64,000 bases of DNA from Tethya wilhelma (GCA_964030475.1 CAXIPT010000007.1:1027745-1091744); one strand, 5' to 3'; numbered from the stretch's first letter, positions 30,874 through 41,659 are shown. A program made the numbers and translations. The notes: generated by a model not told the origin, from the letters alone.

Positions 30874-30947
30874 TAGCCTCGTCCCCAGGCTCCCCTTTGA
30901 CCTTTCCGTGAGTGAAAAGGTCAAAGGGGAGCCTGGGGACGAGGCTA
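30874..30947. mobile_element. 74-base perfect foldback MITE with 9-base target duplication
   Basis: Arms of about 32 bases beginning TAGCCTCGTCCCCAGGC, with a short loop. Flanks are AATAGCTAT at 30865-30873 and 30948-30956. A 9-base duplication fits a Mutator-like or Merlin-like transposase acting in trans. Confidence 0.85.
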
Positions 30948-31017
30948 AATAGCTATAACCTACACATAAAAACTGTACATTGTCAATATGTATATACATA
31001 ATAAAACACAATAAAGT

Positions 31018-31317
31018 TCAGTCAATAGTTATTATCTTCATCTTGAACAGGAAACCACAAATGCCTCCAAAAATTAGTCCCAAGAAGCCTCCAATACGAC
31101 CACCAACATATTCACGTCCCAGTCGATATCCATACTTAGCTCCAGTAATAGGCCCTACTTGTTCTCCAAAATTGAATTTTTTGTAATTTCTTCGGAATTC
31201 ACGCAAACGTTTAAAAAAACTAGAGCTATGATTCTCGAGGTTTCTTGCCTTAATCACTAGCAGCAGAAATATGGCCCTGAGTAGAGCTTGAGGCATTTTG
31301 CGTTTATTGCCTTTCAT
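31018..31317 (-). CDS. MZ family small membrane protein, member 2
   Basis: Intronless, 99 residues from the first ATG or 92 from MPQALLRAIFLLL at 31296. Signal-peptide-like start, a basic middle (FFKRLREFRRNYKK), then YGYRLGREYVGGRIGGFLGL and FGGICGFLF. The glycine-spaced tail resembles MZ members 1 and 3. Located among GZ genes on the same strand. Function unknown. Confidence 0.6.
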   Translation of the reverse strand: MKGNKRKMPQALLRAIFLLLVIKARNLENHSSSFFKRLREFRRNYKKFNFGEQVGPITGAKYGYRLGREYVGGRIGGFLGLIFGGICGFLFKMKIITID

Positions 31318-32593
31318 TGTGATACAATCAGCTGCAATGTTGTTGATCCTTATAATAACTCTTGACTTGCTACGTTTAATATATTAATTACTTCACTTGT
31401 AGTTGTAAACCACAAAACTTTCAGCACAAAGTGTACTAGCTCCACATTATACCTTTTATTAGCCATACTATTATACTCACAAATTTTATATAATAATTAT
31501 GTGCACGCGGAAGGTTTTGATTGGTCCACGTATAGCCGTGCTTATATACGTCATCTGACAATATTGCGTCACAATGGCATTTAATACTGATCGAGTCATA
31601 TCCTCACAGGATAATATATTGTATGGTGTCAGTGGTGTCCGCTAGCATGATGTTGTATACCATGCATATAATATCGCAATGAATGCCGAGTCATCCAATA
31701 CTACAAACACTCATTTCTCAAATTGAATGTCATGTGTTTGAGAATCAATTGATATGAACCTTATACCAGAAATAGTGGGCATTTAATTTGGCGATTTTGC
31801 TCAGACCGCTTCCCACAAAAATATTGGCGGTTTTAAATTTGGCGGTTTCCTCCCTTTCGCAATGTATTGCAATAGAGCGAAAAACAGCTTACACGCATTT
31901 AATTTGGCAGTTTTTGTGTCGACTGCCAAACTGCCAAATTTAATGTACCGCCAATATTTCCACATGCACGTTTACGGTAATAAAATTTAATGGCAATCAA
32001 CCAACAGAAGATCGATAAAAAATAGTCCATATATTATGGTGGATGATGACAATAATACTATACTTCTGTCCTACATACATTTACCATACCAATAATTATG
32101 TGCATAAATTTATTTAAAGCTTACAAAACAAAATTAAATAACATTGAAGTAATACAGTGCCAACTTTACGATATTAAGTTAGCACCTGCATGTTAGTATT
32201 TTAATTATTGCTGCATTGAAGTCACACGTCATATACATCGATATTCATTGATTTAAGGTTGTAACATTCACAAGGTGTTTTTTTTTCTGGTTTCAGCAGT
32301 GCCACGTCATTGTTAATGAGCATGTGTACGTGTGCATGCATGAAGCTAGTCTATCGAGCTAGACCCTTTTTTCTACCCCTGACATGCGTTAGGCAGCGGT
32401 GAGAAGAGGGTCTAGCTCGATGGACTAGCATGAAGCTCATCTATTATACAATTCCTGATTCAAAAAGGAAATTAATTTATTAAAAAAATAATGATGTCAT
32501 GTATATTGTTAAAAATAATGCTTACTAGTGTCATTAAATCTATGATGATTAATACATTTACGCATGTATAGAATGAAATAGTGTTGATAATAG
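31318..32593. other. Repeat-bearing intergenic stretch
   Basis: It holds an inverted-repeat region at about 31785-31995 built of AATTTGGCGGTTT-like words and their complements, and a foldback at 32345-32429. No gene seen. Confidence 0.5.
32345..32429. mobile_element. Small foldback MITE
   Basis: Inverted arms GCTAGTCTATCGAGCTAGAC and GTCTAGCTCGATGGACTAGC (one mismatch). ATGAA flanks both sides as a possible 5-base duplication. Confidence 0.7.
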
Positions 32594-33187
32594 TCATTTA
32601 GAGATCAGTATACCCACTGCTTGACATAATTCAAAAAGCTTGAGCTCAGTTCTTCGATCTGCCCCCCACGCAGTGATGCCTGCTGCTACACCAGGTACAA
32701 TGCCTGACTCTCCATCCCTGCGATACCCTTCCACAACTCCTGCAGCAACATACCCAAGTGCACCAACCTTTTCTCCTTTGACCTTGAAACCCACAGACTC
32801 CAATGTCGATTCCAGGAAGTCTACAACAACCTTTTTGGGGTCTTTGTCTTTACCACTGATCATTTCATTAAGCTGGTGCTTCAAGAAAAATTGCTGTATT
32901 TCATCCACCATCTTTACCCTCCAGTTATCACCCATTGACCAGAAAATAGTTGAGTGACAATCTCCATCACTTGCAAGTTTTAACTTTCGACATAAAGTTG
33001 GCAAGAAATCAGTTTCATGCTCAAACAGTTTTTCAAGAACCGACCAATACAAGTCTTTATTCCATTTGTTATTCTCAATGAGCGAATGGACAGGTGTATT
33101 ATGAAAGTAATCCTCCTTTACACTCCCTTGAACTAGGAGTGGTAAAGCCAAGATGAGCAGCGGAATCAAGAGAAGGCCAATCTTCAT
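32594..33187 (-). CDS. GZ family secreted protein, member 5 (divergent)
   Basis: Intronless, 197 residues. Signal peptide MKIGLLLIPLLILALPLL. Middle with LYWSVLEKLFEH and LPTLCRKL, as in member 2. C-terminal block VVDFLESTLESVGFKVKG, then KVGALGYVAAGVVEGYR, and a Gly/Ala stretch with ITAWGADRRTELKLFE. The most diverged C-terminus of the five. Confidence 0.78.
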   Translation of the reverse strand: MKIGLLLIPLLILALPLLVQGSVKEDYFHNTPVHSLIENNKWNKDLYWSVLEKLFEHETDFLPTLCRKLKLASDGDCHSTIFWSMGDNWRVKMVDEIQQFFLKHQLNEMISGKDKDPKKVVVDFLESTLESVGFKVKGEKVGALGYVAAGVVEGYRRDGESGIVPGVAAGITAWGADRRTELKLFELCQAVGILISK

Positions 33188-33249
33188 TGTGTATACACAA
33201 GACACCTCAGAAAAACAAGCCCAGTTTCTAACCCTCAACCTAGCTATTT

Positions 33250-33330
33250 TTATATAAACTCTTATTAACCATGGGGGTTTCCAAGGGAGTACACCAGTTC
33301 TAAAAATAGGCTTAAAACTAAATGACATCA
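33250..33330 (-). promoter_or_regulatory. GZ upstream module, member 5
   Basis: Plus-strand order: TTTTTATATAAAC (TATA complement, about 33247-33259), kappaB-like GGGGGTTTCC (33273-33282), AAGGGAGTACACC, TGACATCA (33323-33330). Confidence 0.55.
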
Positions 33331-33569
33331 TTTGTATTCCTCAGAGTATGGTACACCTTCAAAGCACATGCCAACAACTATATTCATTAAAAATTTCACA
33401 ATACAGCAAGCTTGGCGAATTCTGCAAGCATGCATCCACCAAAATGTTTATTCTTTAAACACAGTTATGAATACTATTTTGATTCAGGAACGAATCAAAA
33501 ATTAAGTGCAGCTAGCTAGAACTATGCCAACACCAAAGCAAACTACTTATGTATATTAGTAATACATTA

Positions 33570-35700
33570 GTTAGTCTTATTCAATTCAATTTCAGTCACC
33601 TTGGCTACAAACTCGGGGTAGAGTCCTCTGTTCCTCTCACTCCTGAGCAGCTGTTCCCCGAGGGTATGATAGCTGTAGCAACTTGTTCTTCGAACCCTCC
33701 TTCACCCGGTGCCTCTATTTCGATCTGATCCAACATGTGATTCTCAAGACCAAGAAATCTCCCGATGTACTTCCATCGTACGATCTTGTCTGAGAGCCAG
33801 AGGAAGATGGACGGAGAGGGTTCTTTATCAGGGAGGGTGCTAGTATCCATAGCAACCACAGGAGTAGCAGATTGAGGTGGGTGAGGGACACCAACCAAGG
33901 TGGGTTGGGCTGAGGACAGCTGCAAGTTGAGAGAAAAATTAATGTACATGCTTAATATTCAATTTTGTTCAGCTTTATGAGAATTGGTGTTTGCAAGTTG
34001 CAACCATGCCACCAGCTTCCAATACCACACAAAATTAATGTCACTACTGTAGTCCCAGGGGAAATGTACATTTGACACCAGTGTTCTTAACAAAGCTGAT
34101 ACAGCACATAACACATGATAACAGTAATGGACAACCTTTCCTGTTATGTGTGCACTCAAACGTATAATTAACCCAACTCTGACTTACATACGGAGGTACT
34201 ACTGGGTGTTGCATCTGCCAAGACACAGGCAGCTGCTGCAGCTGTTGTGGATATACATGAGCTGACCCAGTGGGAGGAGCAAGGGGTGGAGCCTGCTGTA
34301 CACGTGCATGACTGAGGCGGGTGAGTGAAAGTAGCCCGTCAGTGTGCTGAATCCAGGCTGTGTAGAAGCAGGGGTAGAAAATCCTCCATGAAATCCTAGC
34401 CAGGCTACCATAACCTTGTAGCCTTTCCTGCGTTTCTTGGCAGCTTCATGCAAGGAGACTTTCGTCATTAAAAATCTCCATGTACCGTGGCAGCTGAAGA
34501 TTTAAGGAATCAGAAAGTTAACAAAATGACAGTCACATACATAGATCTCATTGTCAGTCAAAGACTAATAAATTGCAAGCACATACCTATTCGATTGCAT
34601 GATCCCAATTGACACCAACCACAGCCAGCTTGTCCAACTCCATTCTATTAATGCCCGCCATCCTACATACAAGCTTCTCAAAGTCTCTATCCCGATCCCA
34701 ACCAAACGTCCTTCCTTGTTCTACCCCCGGCACATTGTAGATGGCATGCACCAGAAGATCGTGAGAAAAGAGCTCGTTGAAAGCAGGCGAGCAGACGAGA
34801 ATCACAAAATCACACTGAACCCGATGCGAGAGGTGTACCACTGGTGCCAGGTGGAGGGTTGGGTGTCTCCGAGATGAAGGTCGGTCACAACTGACATGGC
34901 AGCCATGTCGCTCCAGATCATTCGTAGGCAAGGTTGAAGACGAAATGCTCGTTTTGATCGATCTGGGCTTTTCTCTCAGAAGGGTCAAAGCCGAGTACGG
35001 AGACTCTGGATCTGGTGCATAGACGATGAATACACTGACTCCCTCTCTGAGCTGAGAATGATGTGCTTCATCATGTGTGTGTTCCAGTATGATCTCACAA
35101 AGCGTCAGACAACTGCCGGCTAAACTGTAGCAATGAGTGTGTGAATTGTAGCGTAAATATGCTACCCGTTTCAAAGTTTCGGTCTCCATCCAACCTTTGG
35201 TGCGCCCTGGGATGCTGAGAAACACATCGTATCGTCTGGTGTAAAACCATCACTATTGTACTCTTGTCTGATGTATTCTTCAAGAAACCTTTTTGAGGAA
35301 TTTCATCCTCTTCTAAGTCATAAACTTCTCCATAGCGGTCGAGGATGAAGACTTTTGGTTCAGCTGTCAGTACAGCAAACTGGGGATTTTCGAGACTCTT
35401 TAAATTTCACTTTGAGACGATCTCCTCTCGTATAAGCTCTCCATCGTTCAGAATTATACCTGGCTATCTCAGTGAGATCCCATGACCAGAGAAGTGGAAG
35501 AGAAAGCAAGAGTACTGCTTTAAATAAGACTAGTCAGACTTGAAACACCGATCTATCAAAATTCAGCATAACCTCTTTTGTCAATAATTTATATTGCCAC
35601 ACAGCATTGAAACTGGCATCTCCCAACGCTAACGTTAACCAAGACTTTTCATGACAGTAGCCATTAGTAGGTCCTTACGGATAGCTTCGAATTCACTGTG
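33570..35700 (-). pseudogene. Broken caspase-like / SEFIR-like / death-domain locus
   Basis: On the minus strand from about 35700, pieces match the caspase gene at 36957-37884: CFLFHFSGHG keeps the catalytic His but a stop follows soon after. KVFILDRYGEVYD replaces the Cys motif IFDCCRD, so the nucleophile is gone. GSIFTLQFTHSLLQFS (p10-like) is in another frame. Next (35050-34587) comes a SEFIR/TIR-like stretch: VFIVYAPDPESPY, then HGCHVSCDR and CDFVILVCSPAFNELF, with frame changes between. A Pro/Gln-rich part precedes a death domain (33900-33590): IVRWKYIGRFLGLENHMLDQ, whose end (LYPEFVAKVTEIE) is in a shifted frame. The domain order is inference; the breaks are seen. Assembly errors could explain some shifts, but not the Cys loss. 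Confidence 0.75.
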
Positions 35701-35967
35701 ATACAGTGTTCAGTTATCCATCATAGCCCAGAACTACTGCACAGGCAGCTCTGAGCGAAGCTCTGAGGTCCGAAAGCTTGTATACTAGCTCCGTGTATAA
35801 TTGCGCATTTTCTAGTCACGTTCATTAATTTAACGTTCATTAATTTTATACTACAGTTCCTTTAATAATTAGGAAGTTTCACACAATAATGAGTTATAAG
35901 TAGATATTGAATCAATAGTTAGAATAAACTATATTATAATGCAACAGTTGTCCTGATCATCAATTAT

Positions 35968-36331
35968 TTAAATCTGGAAAATCTCCAACAACAGTATCAC
36001 AACTCCCACAATTATTCCAACAGTACTGCCAATGTATTGGGCAAATCGATATCCATCCAGTTCTACAAAAAATATAATATTATTATAATAATTTATTATA
36101 GAACACTTTTTAAATATACAATTGTTTTGCTTTGTTTTATGTACCTCTTTCTTCAGAATTACTTGCAATTGCTTTGACCAAGAGTGACAAAATTCCACTA
36201 AAATAGCTGTACACAAGTTCAGAGAGATTTGCTGGCCTTACAACTACCAAGAGATCGATGATCTCTCTGAGGATGAAATTGAAGCTCCAAACTAAAATAA
36301 ATAAACTTGTCACAACAACGATTATCCTCAT
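35968..36331 (-). CDS. MZ family membrane protein, member 3
   Basis: Two exons, 36145-36331 and 35968-36062, give 93 residues. Signal-peptide-like MRIIVVVTSLFILVWS, a second hydrophobic stretch, then YRFAQYIGSTVGIIVGVVIL and LLEIFQI at the end. The phase 1 intron sits at the same place as in MZ member 1. An alternative reading joins this to the caspase gene upstream: its last visible donor (about 36653) and the acceptor TTTATTTATTTTAG at about 36288 are phase-compatible. Confidence 0.6.
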
Positions 36332-36456
36332 TTCAACTTACACAGGATAATAATAACCAGGTTTTATGATCTACATGCACCTATGTGTTACTGAGAGCTT
36401 TACAAGTTTATATATTGCTTTCAGCAGAAGATGTGTGGAAATCTGATTGGTTGATA

Positions 36457-36545
36457 ACAACGGATATAGCCACGTGTACATATCCTACAACGGATATAGC
36501 CACGTGTACATATCCTACAACGGATATAGCCAATTGAACATATCC
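36457..36545. repeat. Three 30-base tandem units
   Basis: Units start ACAACGGATATAGCCA at 36457, 36487 and 36517. The first two are identical; the third differs in a few bases. Confidence 0.9.
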
Positions 36546-36653
36546 AAGTATAATGACGCAATAACNGATAATTATTTAGCATCACATACACTAACTTTAC
36601 AGGCAAATACTGAGAAAAGTATTGAGAAAAAGAAAGCAAAGAAGAAAACTTAC

Positions 36654-37884
36654 TGTCACTCTCTGGGCCACCACCTTTGGGGCAAGAATAGGGTCCTTTT
36701 TGCTCAAAATTGTTGCCCATATTGCATGGCTCAAGTGGCTCAGTATGAGCAGACTCACGATAGACAGCTGCATTTAATTTGAACATTTTGTATGACATGA
36801 AATACACACTACAGTAGATGAAACAAAAAATAACCCTACCAGATTCAGATATCGTTGACGGACAGTGCTCTGCAATGAAAGCAGAAAAAAAATTACTACT
36901 GATTTATGATGCTAAATTAATAGCTTAACATGCAGATAACAGAAATTAGTTCTCACCATTCAGAAGTAGTGATCGAGTCATTGAACTGTAGAAGACTGGA
37001 CGCTGCACTCTGTTCAAGGCTTGTCGAGCAATTCGTACAGTTCCGCCAATGACGTGTGTTATGATCTCACAAAGCGACAACCGCCGGCTAAACTGTACCA
37101 GCGAGTGTGTTAACTGCAGCGTAAATATGCTACCCGTTTCAGACTCCATCCAACCTTTGGTGCCCTGAGATGCCGAAAAACACACCATCGTGTCGTCTGG
37201 TATAGAACTGCTGTACTCTTCTCTGATGTCTTCGTCAAAGTTCTCATTGGAAGTCTTTTCGGGAATTTCATCCTCTTCTTCTGAGTCATGAACATCTCGG
37301 CAGCAGTCGAAGATGAAGACTTTGGGTTTGTACTGCAAACTGGGGATTTTTGAGACTTCTGAGATGATCTCCTCATACTCAATAGACTCTCCGTCTCTCA
37401 AAATGATCCTGTCTGAGACTCCATGACCAGAGAAGTAGAAGAGAAAGCAAGAGTATTGCTTTAAATCGGACGATCTGGACATGAGATAATCCCGCACCTT
37501 TTCCCACTGATTTGAAGTCAGCGTAACCTCTTCAGTTGATTCATTGTAGCATGGGGACAGCACCTCCCACTTAAGACTATTTAACACTACTTTCATGAGA
37601 TTCAGATCCTTGCGGATAGCTTGACTGTGGGTCTTATGATGCCGTGTTCTATCACTGGCCAAAAGCACTGCATAACCAATAGGTCTTGATACAGGGTAGA
37701 ATCTTGGCTGGTTACCAGGACAAACAAGTTTTTCATCGTAGATGAGAACGTCTCTTGGTGTTCTGTAGGAATCCTGATCATCTCCTGAGCTTCGACGTGG
37801 TGGAGCCTGGACAGAGTCTGTGCTAACATCATCTACATCCATCTTTTTTTCAAAACTTGTTCTTGAAAAACGTTTCTCGATCAA
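36654..37884 (-). CDS. Caspase-like cysteine protease
   Basis: Exons 36957-37884, 36840-36869 and 36654-36767 are phase-compatible; the 3' end is not settled. The core is a C14 caspase domain: strand IGYAVLLASDR, catalytic His in FYFSGHGVSD, catalytic Cys in KVFIFDCCRDVHD (classical caspases have QACRG), and a p10-like MVCFSASQGTKGWMESETG followed by TLQLTHSLVQF. It lacks an obvious CARD or DED; the N-terminal 60 residues are Ser/Asp-rich. Start at 37884, or at MDVDDVS (37842). The small downstream exons are polar (EHCPSTISES; NNFEQKGPYSCPKGGG). It cleaves after an acidic or basic residue depending on its S1 pocket, which I cannot assign. It lies directly upstream of the broken paralogue on the same strand. 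Confidence 0.8.
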
Positions 37885-37968
37885 AGGCCGATGGGGATTT
37901 CCCTATTTCATGTGAAATGACGTTATTGCTAATTGCGCAAACAAAGAGTCAGCGGTCTGATTTGTACA

Positions 37969-38350
37969 ATGGATAGGAAGAAGTTAAATCTCTTTTGTTG
38001 GTTTCTATGTCTTTTGACAGTCAGTACAGCGTACGAGATGCCACAAGAGATATCACCACTGACATTTCTAGGACCAATCGACAAACAAGTCGGTGAGTCA
38101 ATTTCCATTTAATGCGCACCCTCAAGTATGTTTTGCTACAAAACATCATGTATCCTTCCATCCATAGGCCTAGTGACAACTAGATAGCTGTTCCAACATA
38201 ACAACTGATTCTATTGCTCCTTGTGCCACTTTAGGTCTGACAGCTGGCATTGCCAGTGGGACAGTGGGGGTGATTCTCTTGCTGGCTGTGTGTGTCTACT
38301 TCCCCTATCCAAGACCAAGAAAAAGACAAGATTACAATGTACAGCACTGA
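37969..38350 (+). CDS. Small single-pass membrane protein
   Basis: Two exons, 37969-38092 and 38235-38350, give 79 residues. Signal peptide (FCWFLCLLTVSTAYE), short ectodomain, one transmembrane segment GTVGVILLLAVCVYF, and a basic/Pro cytoplasmic end (PRPRKRQDYNVQH). Divergent from the caspase gene, about 85 bases apart. I do not recognise it. Confidence 0.65.
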
Positions 38351-38872
38351 GTTCATAGCTAGCTCAACGATTGAGGTACAATGACTCTTTTTAACGCACT
38401 CACTGCACAATTGTATTGACCTCTTGATTGCTGGTATATGTACATGTGTGTGTCATACATTAATATAAAGTGTGTGTGTGTATGCAACCTCATTCTAGTC
38501 ATATTATGGCAAGTTTTACTTTTTCATTTTCAACAAAAATTTCTTGAAAATTTGAGACTTACATAAACAGTATAGAGTGGCAATCTACCCTTGGGTAATA
38601 ATGTCAACCATTCTTCAGAAAAGTATATATAGGGACAATGTACTATTGTGATTCAAGTATCAAAACCAGGCACTATATATGTGGTTTGCATATAAACAGC
38701 ATGTACACCTGCATGTAGCATCATTTACATTCAAAATTTTAGAGTAAGAAAGAATTAGCAACATAAGTTGAGATCCATGTATATATTTAGAATAGTAACT
38801 ATTAACTATACATAATTGTATGATACAACAACTATAGTGATGGTTGTCAGTGGTGTTAGTAGAGTATTGGGT
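38351..38872. other. Intergenic stretch
   Basis: Converging 3' flanks. No gene seen. Confidence 0.5.
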
Positions 38873-41659
38873 CTACATCTTGGAACGCTTTGAACGTCGT
38901 TTAGGTGAAGATGATCCAGAGGTAGCAGGCGGTGTCCGTTTCAAACTTGAAGGACTTGGTACCTTAGCACCAGAGGATATGGGAGCAATGGACACCGCCT
39001 TCAACTCTCTCCCTCCGTGAGATCTGGGCGGGGTCTTGGCATCGCCTCGTACGAAGCTACGAGGGGAGGAGGATTGTTGGGAAAAAGACGAGAGAACGTT
39101 CCCGATATCTTCGACCCAATCGATCTTACTCTTGACGGTATCAGCATAAAATATAGTCTGTTCTACTCCACTCATGCTCAGCTTTTCGACACCAAATGCA
39201 AGTTCGAGGTGTTTACTAGAAGGAGGAAAAGAAGGGAGGACACTGTCCGCCGTGATGTCAGGCAGGATGAGAAAAACACAGCCGGGTGTGTCGAAGAGGA
39301 AGGAATAGATGGGTTTGCGGGTGAGGCCGCGAGGGTCCCGGTCGTAGAAGGAGAGAGAGTCCTTTGTTAGTAGGAGCCAGCCTACCATCTTAATACTCCC
39401 CCTGTGGAGAAAGGAGACCATGATAGCTTAGTCACCTGCAGTATGGTGCTTATTCAGCACTGGATGGATGTTTTAAGTTAATTTGCTAAACCATGCATGC
39501 AGGCCTTAATCCCACACTTGGCTTATCATTGGGATGGCTTGATTATGAATAGCCAAAGCAATTGCTAATTTGTTTCTCAAGGGCAGGGGTTTACCCTATA
39601 GTTATGAGTGCTCAATGTTATTAAGTTTGTGAATTTGAGATAAGAGTATGAAAACTGACGAAGAAAACTCTAAATTTTGCTCACCTAAGAACAGACACTT
39701 TTTCGTTCCTGATGACTTTACTGTGATCAAACTGTCCACTGTAGATGGTGCTACCTGCCATCACTCCCTTCTTCTCTTGGTCCCCACCACCACCAGCAGT
39801 CACTGTGTCTCCGTCGTCAGTCAAATCAACCTCTTTGCTGCTACTAATGCTGGAAGTGTCCTTCTGGGTTCTCTTTCTTTTCTTGTTTGTGTTTGACTTC
39901 TTCTCTGTCGTTTTAGAAGTGTCTCTCAGTCGTTTCTTGGCGGGAGGAGGTTGGGCTTGCTCCGCCAGTTCTGATGGTAAGCCACAGTTGTTGGGCATGG
40001 AGTCTATACACTGGGGGTGACAGGTCACATGACAATCTGAACAATTGGAGGAAGAGAGGGGGAAAAGTCAAGTTTTGAACCAAGAACAGCTCATGAGTAA
40101 ACTTGAAAACAAGCCTAACGATAGTACAGTATGTCTATTGGTAGCTATAGTGACTAGCCTTGGTCCCAGGCTCTCTCCCTGAACAGTTTTGCATGTGCAT
40201 GTGCACAAATATTCACTGGGAGAGAGCCTGGCTAATGTTAAGCATGTTCTCTTCTAAAACATGGCAAAATTTTCCCTGCTTAAAAATAATCTCTAGCTAG
40301 CCTTGGTCCCAGCTTTCAGCTTCAGTTTTAAGGATTTTTTAAGCTTGCTGTATCAGTGAACATAGTACTCAACATACATGAGCATTTGGTTAGCTTCTGC
40401 AGAGGCTTGATGAGCACGTTGCAGGCTGTGCACGTATAGGTCTTGTGGAGTCCACTCGTCTTGAGATGGAACCTTTGGGGAGAAAACAGTGATTATAGTC
40501 GTGTGTGTGTGTGTGTGTGTGTGTGTGACTCACTTGTGAGGAATATTGTGTTCCATTATTGCCAATTTCACGCCAGCAGCTAATGGAGAGAATATATACA
40601 CATGTAGAACTTCAATTTGGTAAAAAACAACAACAAACCTGCAACAACAATATGGAAATGGATTTACCTTCGGCTGCCTTGCGTTTCTTTCCCCCTTCGC
40701 CTCTTTTCCTAGGACTCACTGTGAGGACAGATTACATCATAATGATGTAATATACATCATGTCATTACCTATCAGGCTTGACTATTATTGCTTAAATTAC
40801 CCAACGAGAGAAAAAAAGAGAAAGCCTTTAAAAAAGGCTAACACACACTCTACCCATGTACTGCATTACAAAGAGTTTTTTTAATACCTTTAGGAGACGT
40901 GCCTTCATTGGCAGTTGATGAGAGATTATCGGCAATGACCATTTCATGTTCGTTTTCTTCGCTAACAGTACTGCTCAATGAATCAACATACTGAGAGCTG
41001 TTGTGAAATGAGAGAGAGCATATGTACCATAAAATTCTTTCTATAATAGTCAAGCAGTTTAATCCAAAGTGTGACGTACAATAAATTATCAAAAGAAAAA
41101 CAAACAAACAAACAAAATAAACAAGTAAACAAAACTCTTGCCTTTCTTCGGCTGAGTTGGCACTTATAGAGGAGGTGTGCATTATTTGGGAAGTGTTAGG
41201 TCCCTCCAGCGTGGGTGAAGAGGTACTGTGATCGTTAAAGCGTGACAAAGTGGGCGGAGCAGGGGGTGTGGTTGAAGCTATGGTGGAGGCGATGAACGGC
41301 GTAGAGGTGTCCAAGAGAGAGGGGTCGAGGGAGGAGGCAGAGGAGCTCTTGGGAGTCTGGACACTGACGAGGGACACATTGGAAGACGAACTCTTGGCAA
41401 CGTTCCCTGATGGAATGACAAGAAGAAAGATGAGTGATTTACAGCAATATTTTTTTGCATAATTCGTTATTTCCGGTTTGGTTACACTTTCTCAATGTTT
41501 CAACCTTCCAATTGGGCTCACTCAGGCTCGCCCCAATTATCTCTTGTCTACTAGCTAGTATTGCTCACCCTTGCCAGGCTTCCGCAGTATTCCCTTCAGT
41601 TTGTTCCACTCGGCAAACTCCTTAGCTGGGTCCCTCGACTTACGACCAAACTTGAACCC
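38873..41659 (-). CDS. CIT: Citron-like C-terminal part: C1 and PH domains
   Basis: Exons on the minus strand from 41569-41659 to the stop at 38873. After a Ser/Thr/Pro-rich linker (about 41400-40700) comes a C1 zinc finger split by introns: HKTYTCTACNVLIKP (about 40400-40460), then DCHVTCHPQCIDSMPNNCGL (about 40000). Next is a basic linker (PPPAKKRLRDTSKT; NKKRKRTQKD). A PH domain follows: GSIKMVGWLLLTKDSLSFYD, TIFYADTVKSKIDWVEDIGN. It ends SSPKRRSKRSKM, a basic tail. The same C1-PH order follows the coiled coil in citron. The CNH domain of vertebrate citron is missing. I infer it is the 3' part of the kinase gene at 46213-55589. Confidence 0.65.
40153..40236. repeat. Foldback element of the CCCAGGCTC family
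   Basis: TAGCCTTGGTCCCAGGCTC at the left, GGGAGAGAGCCTGGCTA at the right. A second half-copy (TAGCCTTGGTCCCAG) lies near 40300. Confidence 0.6.

Noticed and set aside
31785..31995. A MITE made of AATTTGGCGG words.
   Set aside because: Inverted words are present, but no clear ends or target duplication, so only mentioned as repeat-bearing sequence.
34599..34877. A plus-strand frame over the SEFIR-like stretch.
   Set aside because: The minus strand shows the SEFIR-like blocks; the plus frame has no recognisable content.
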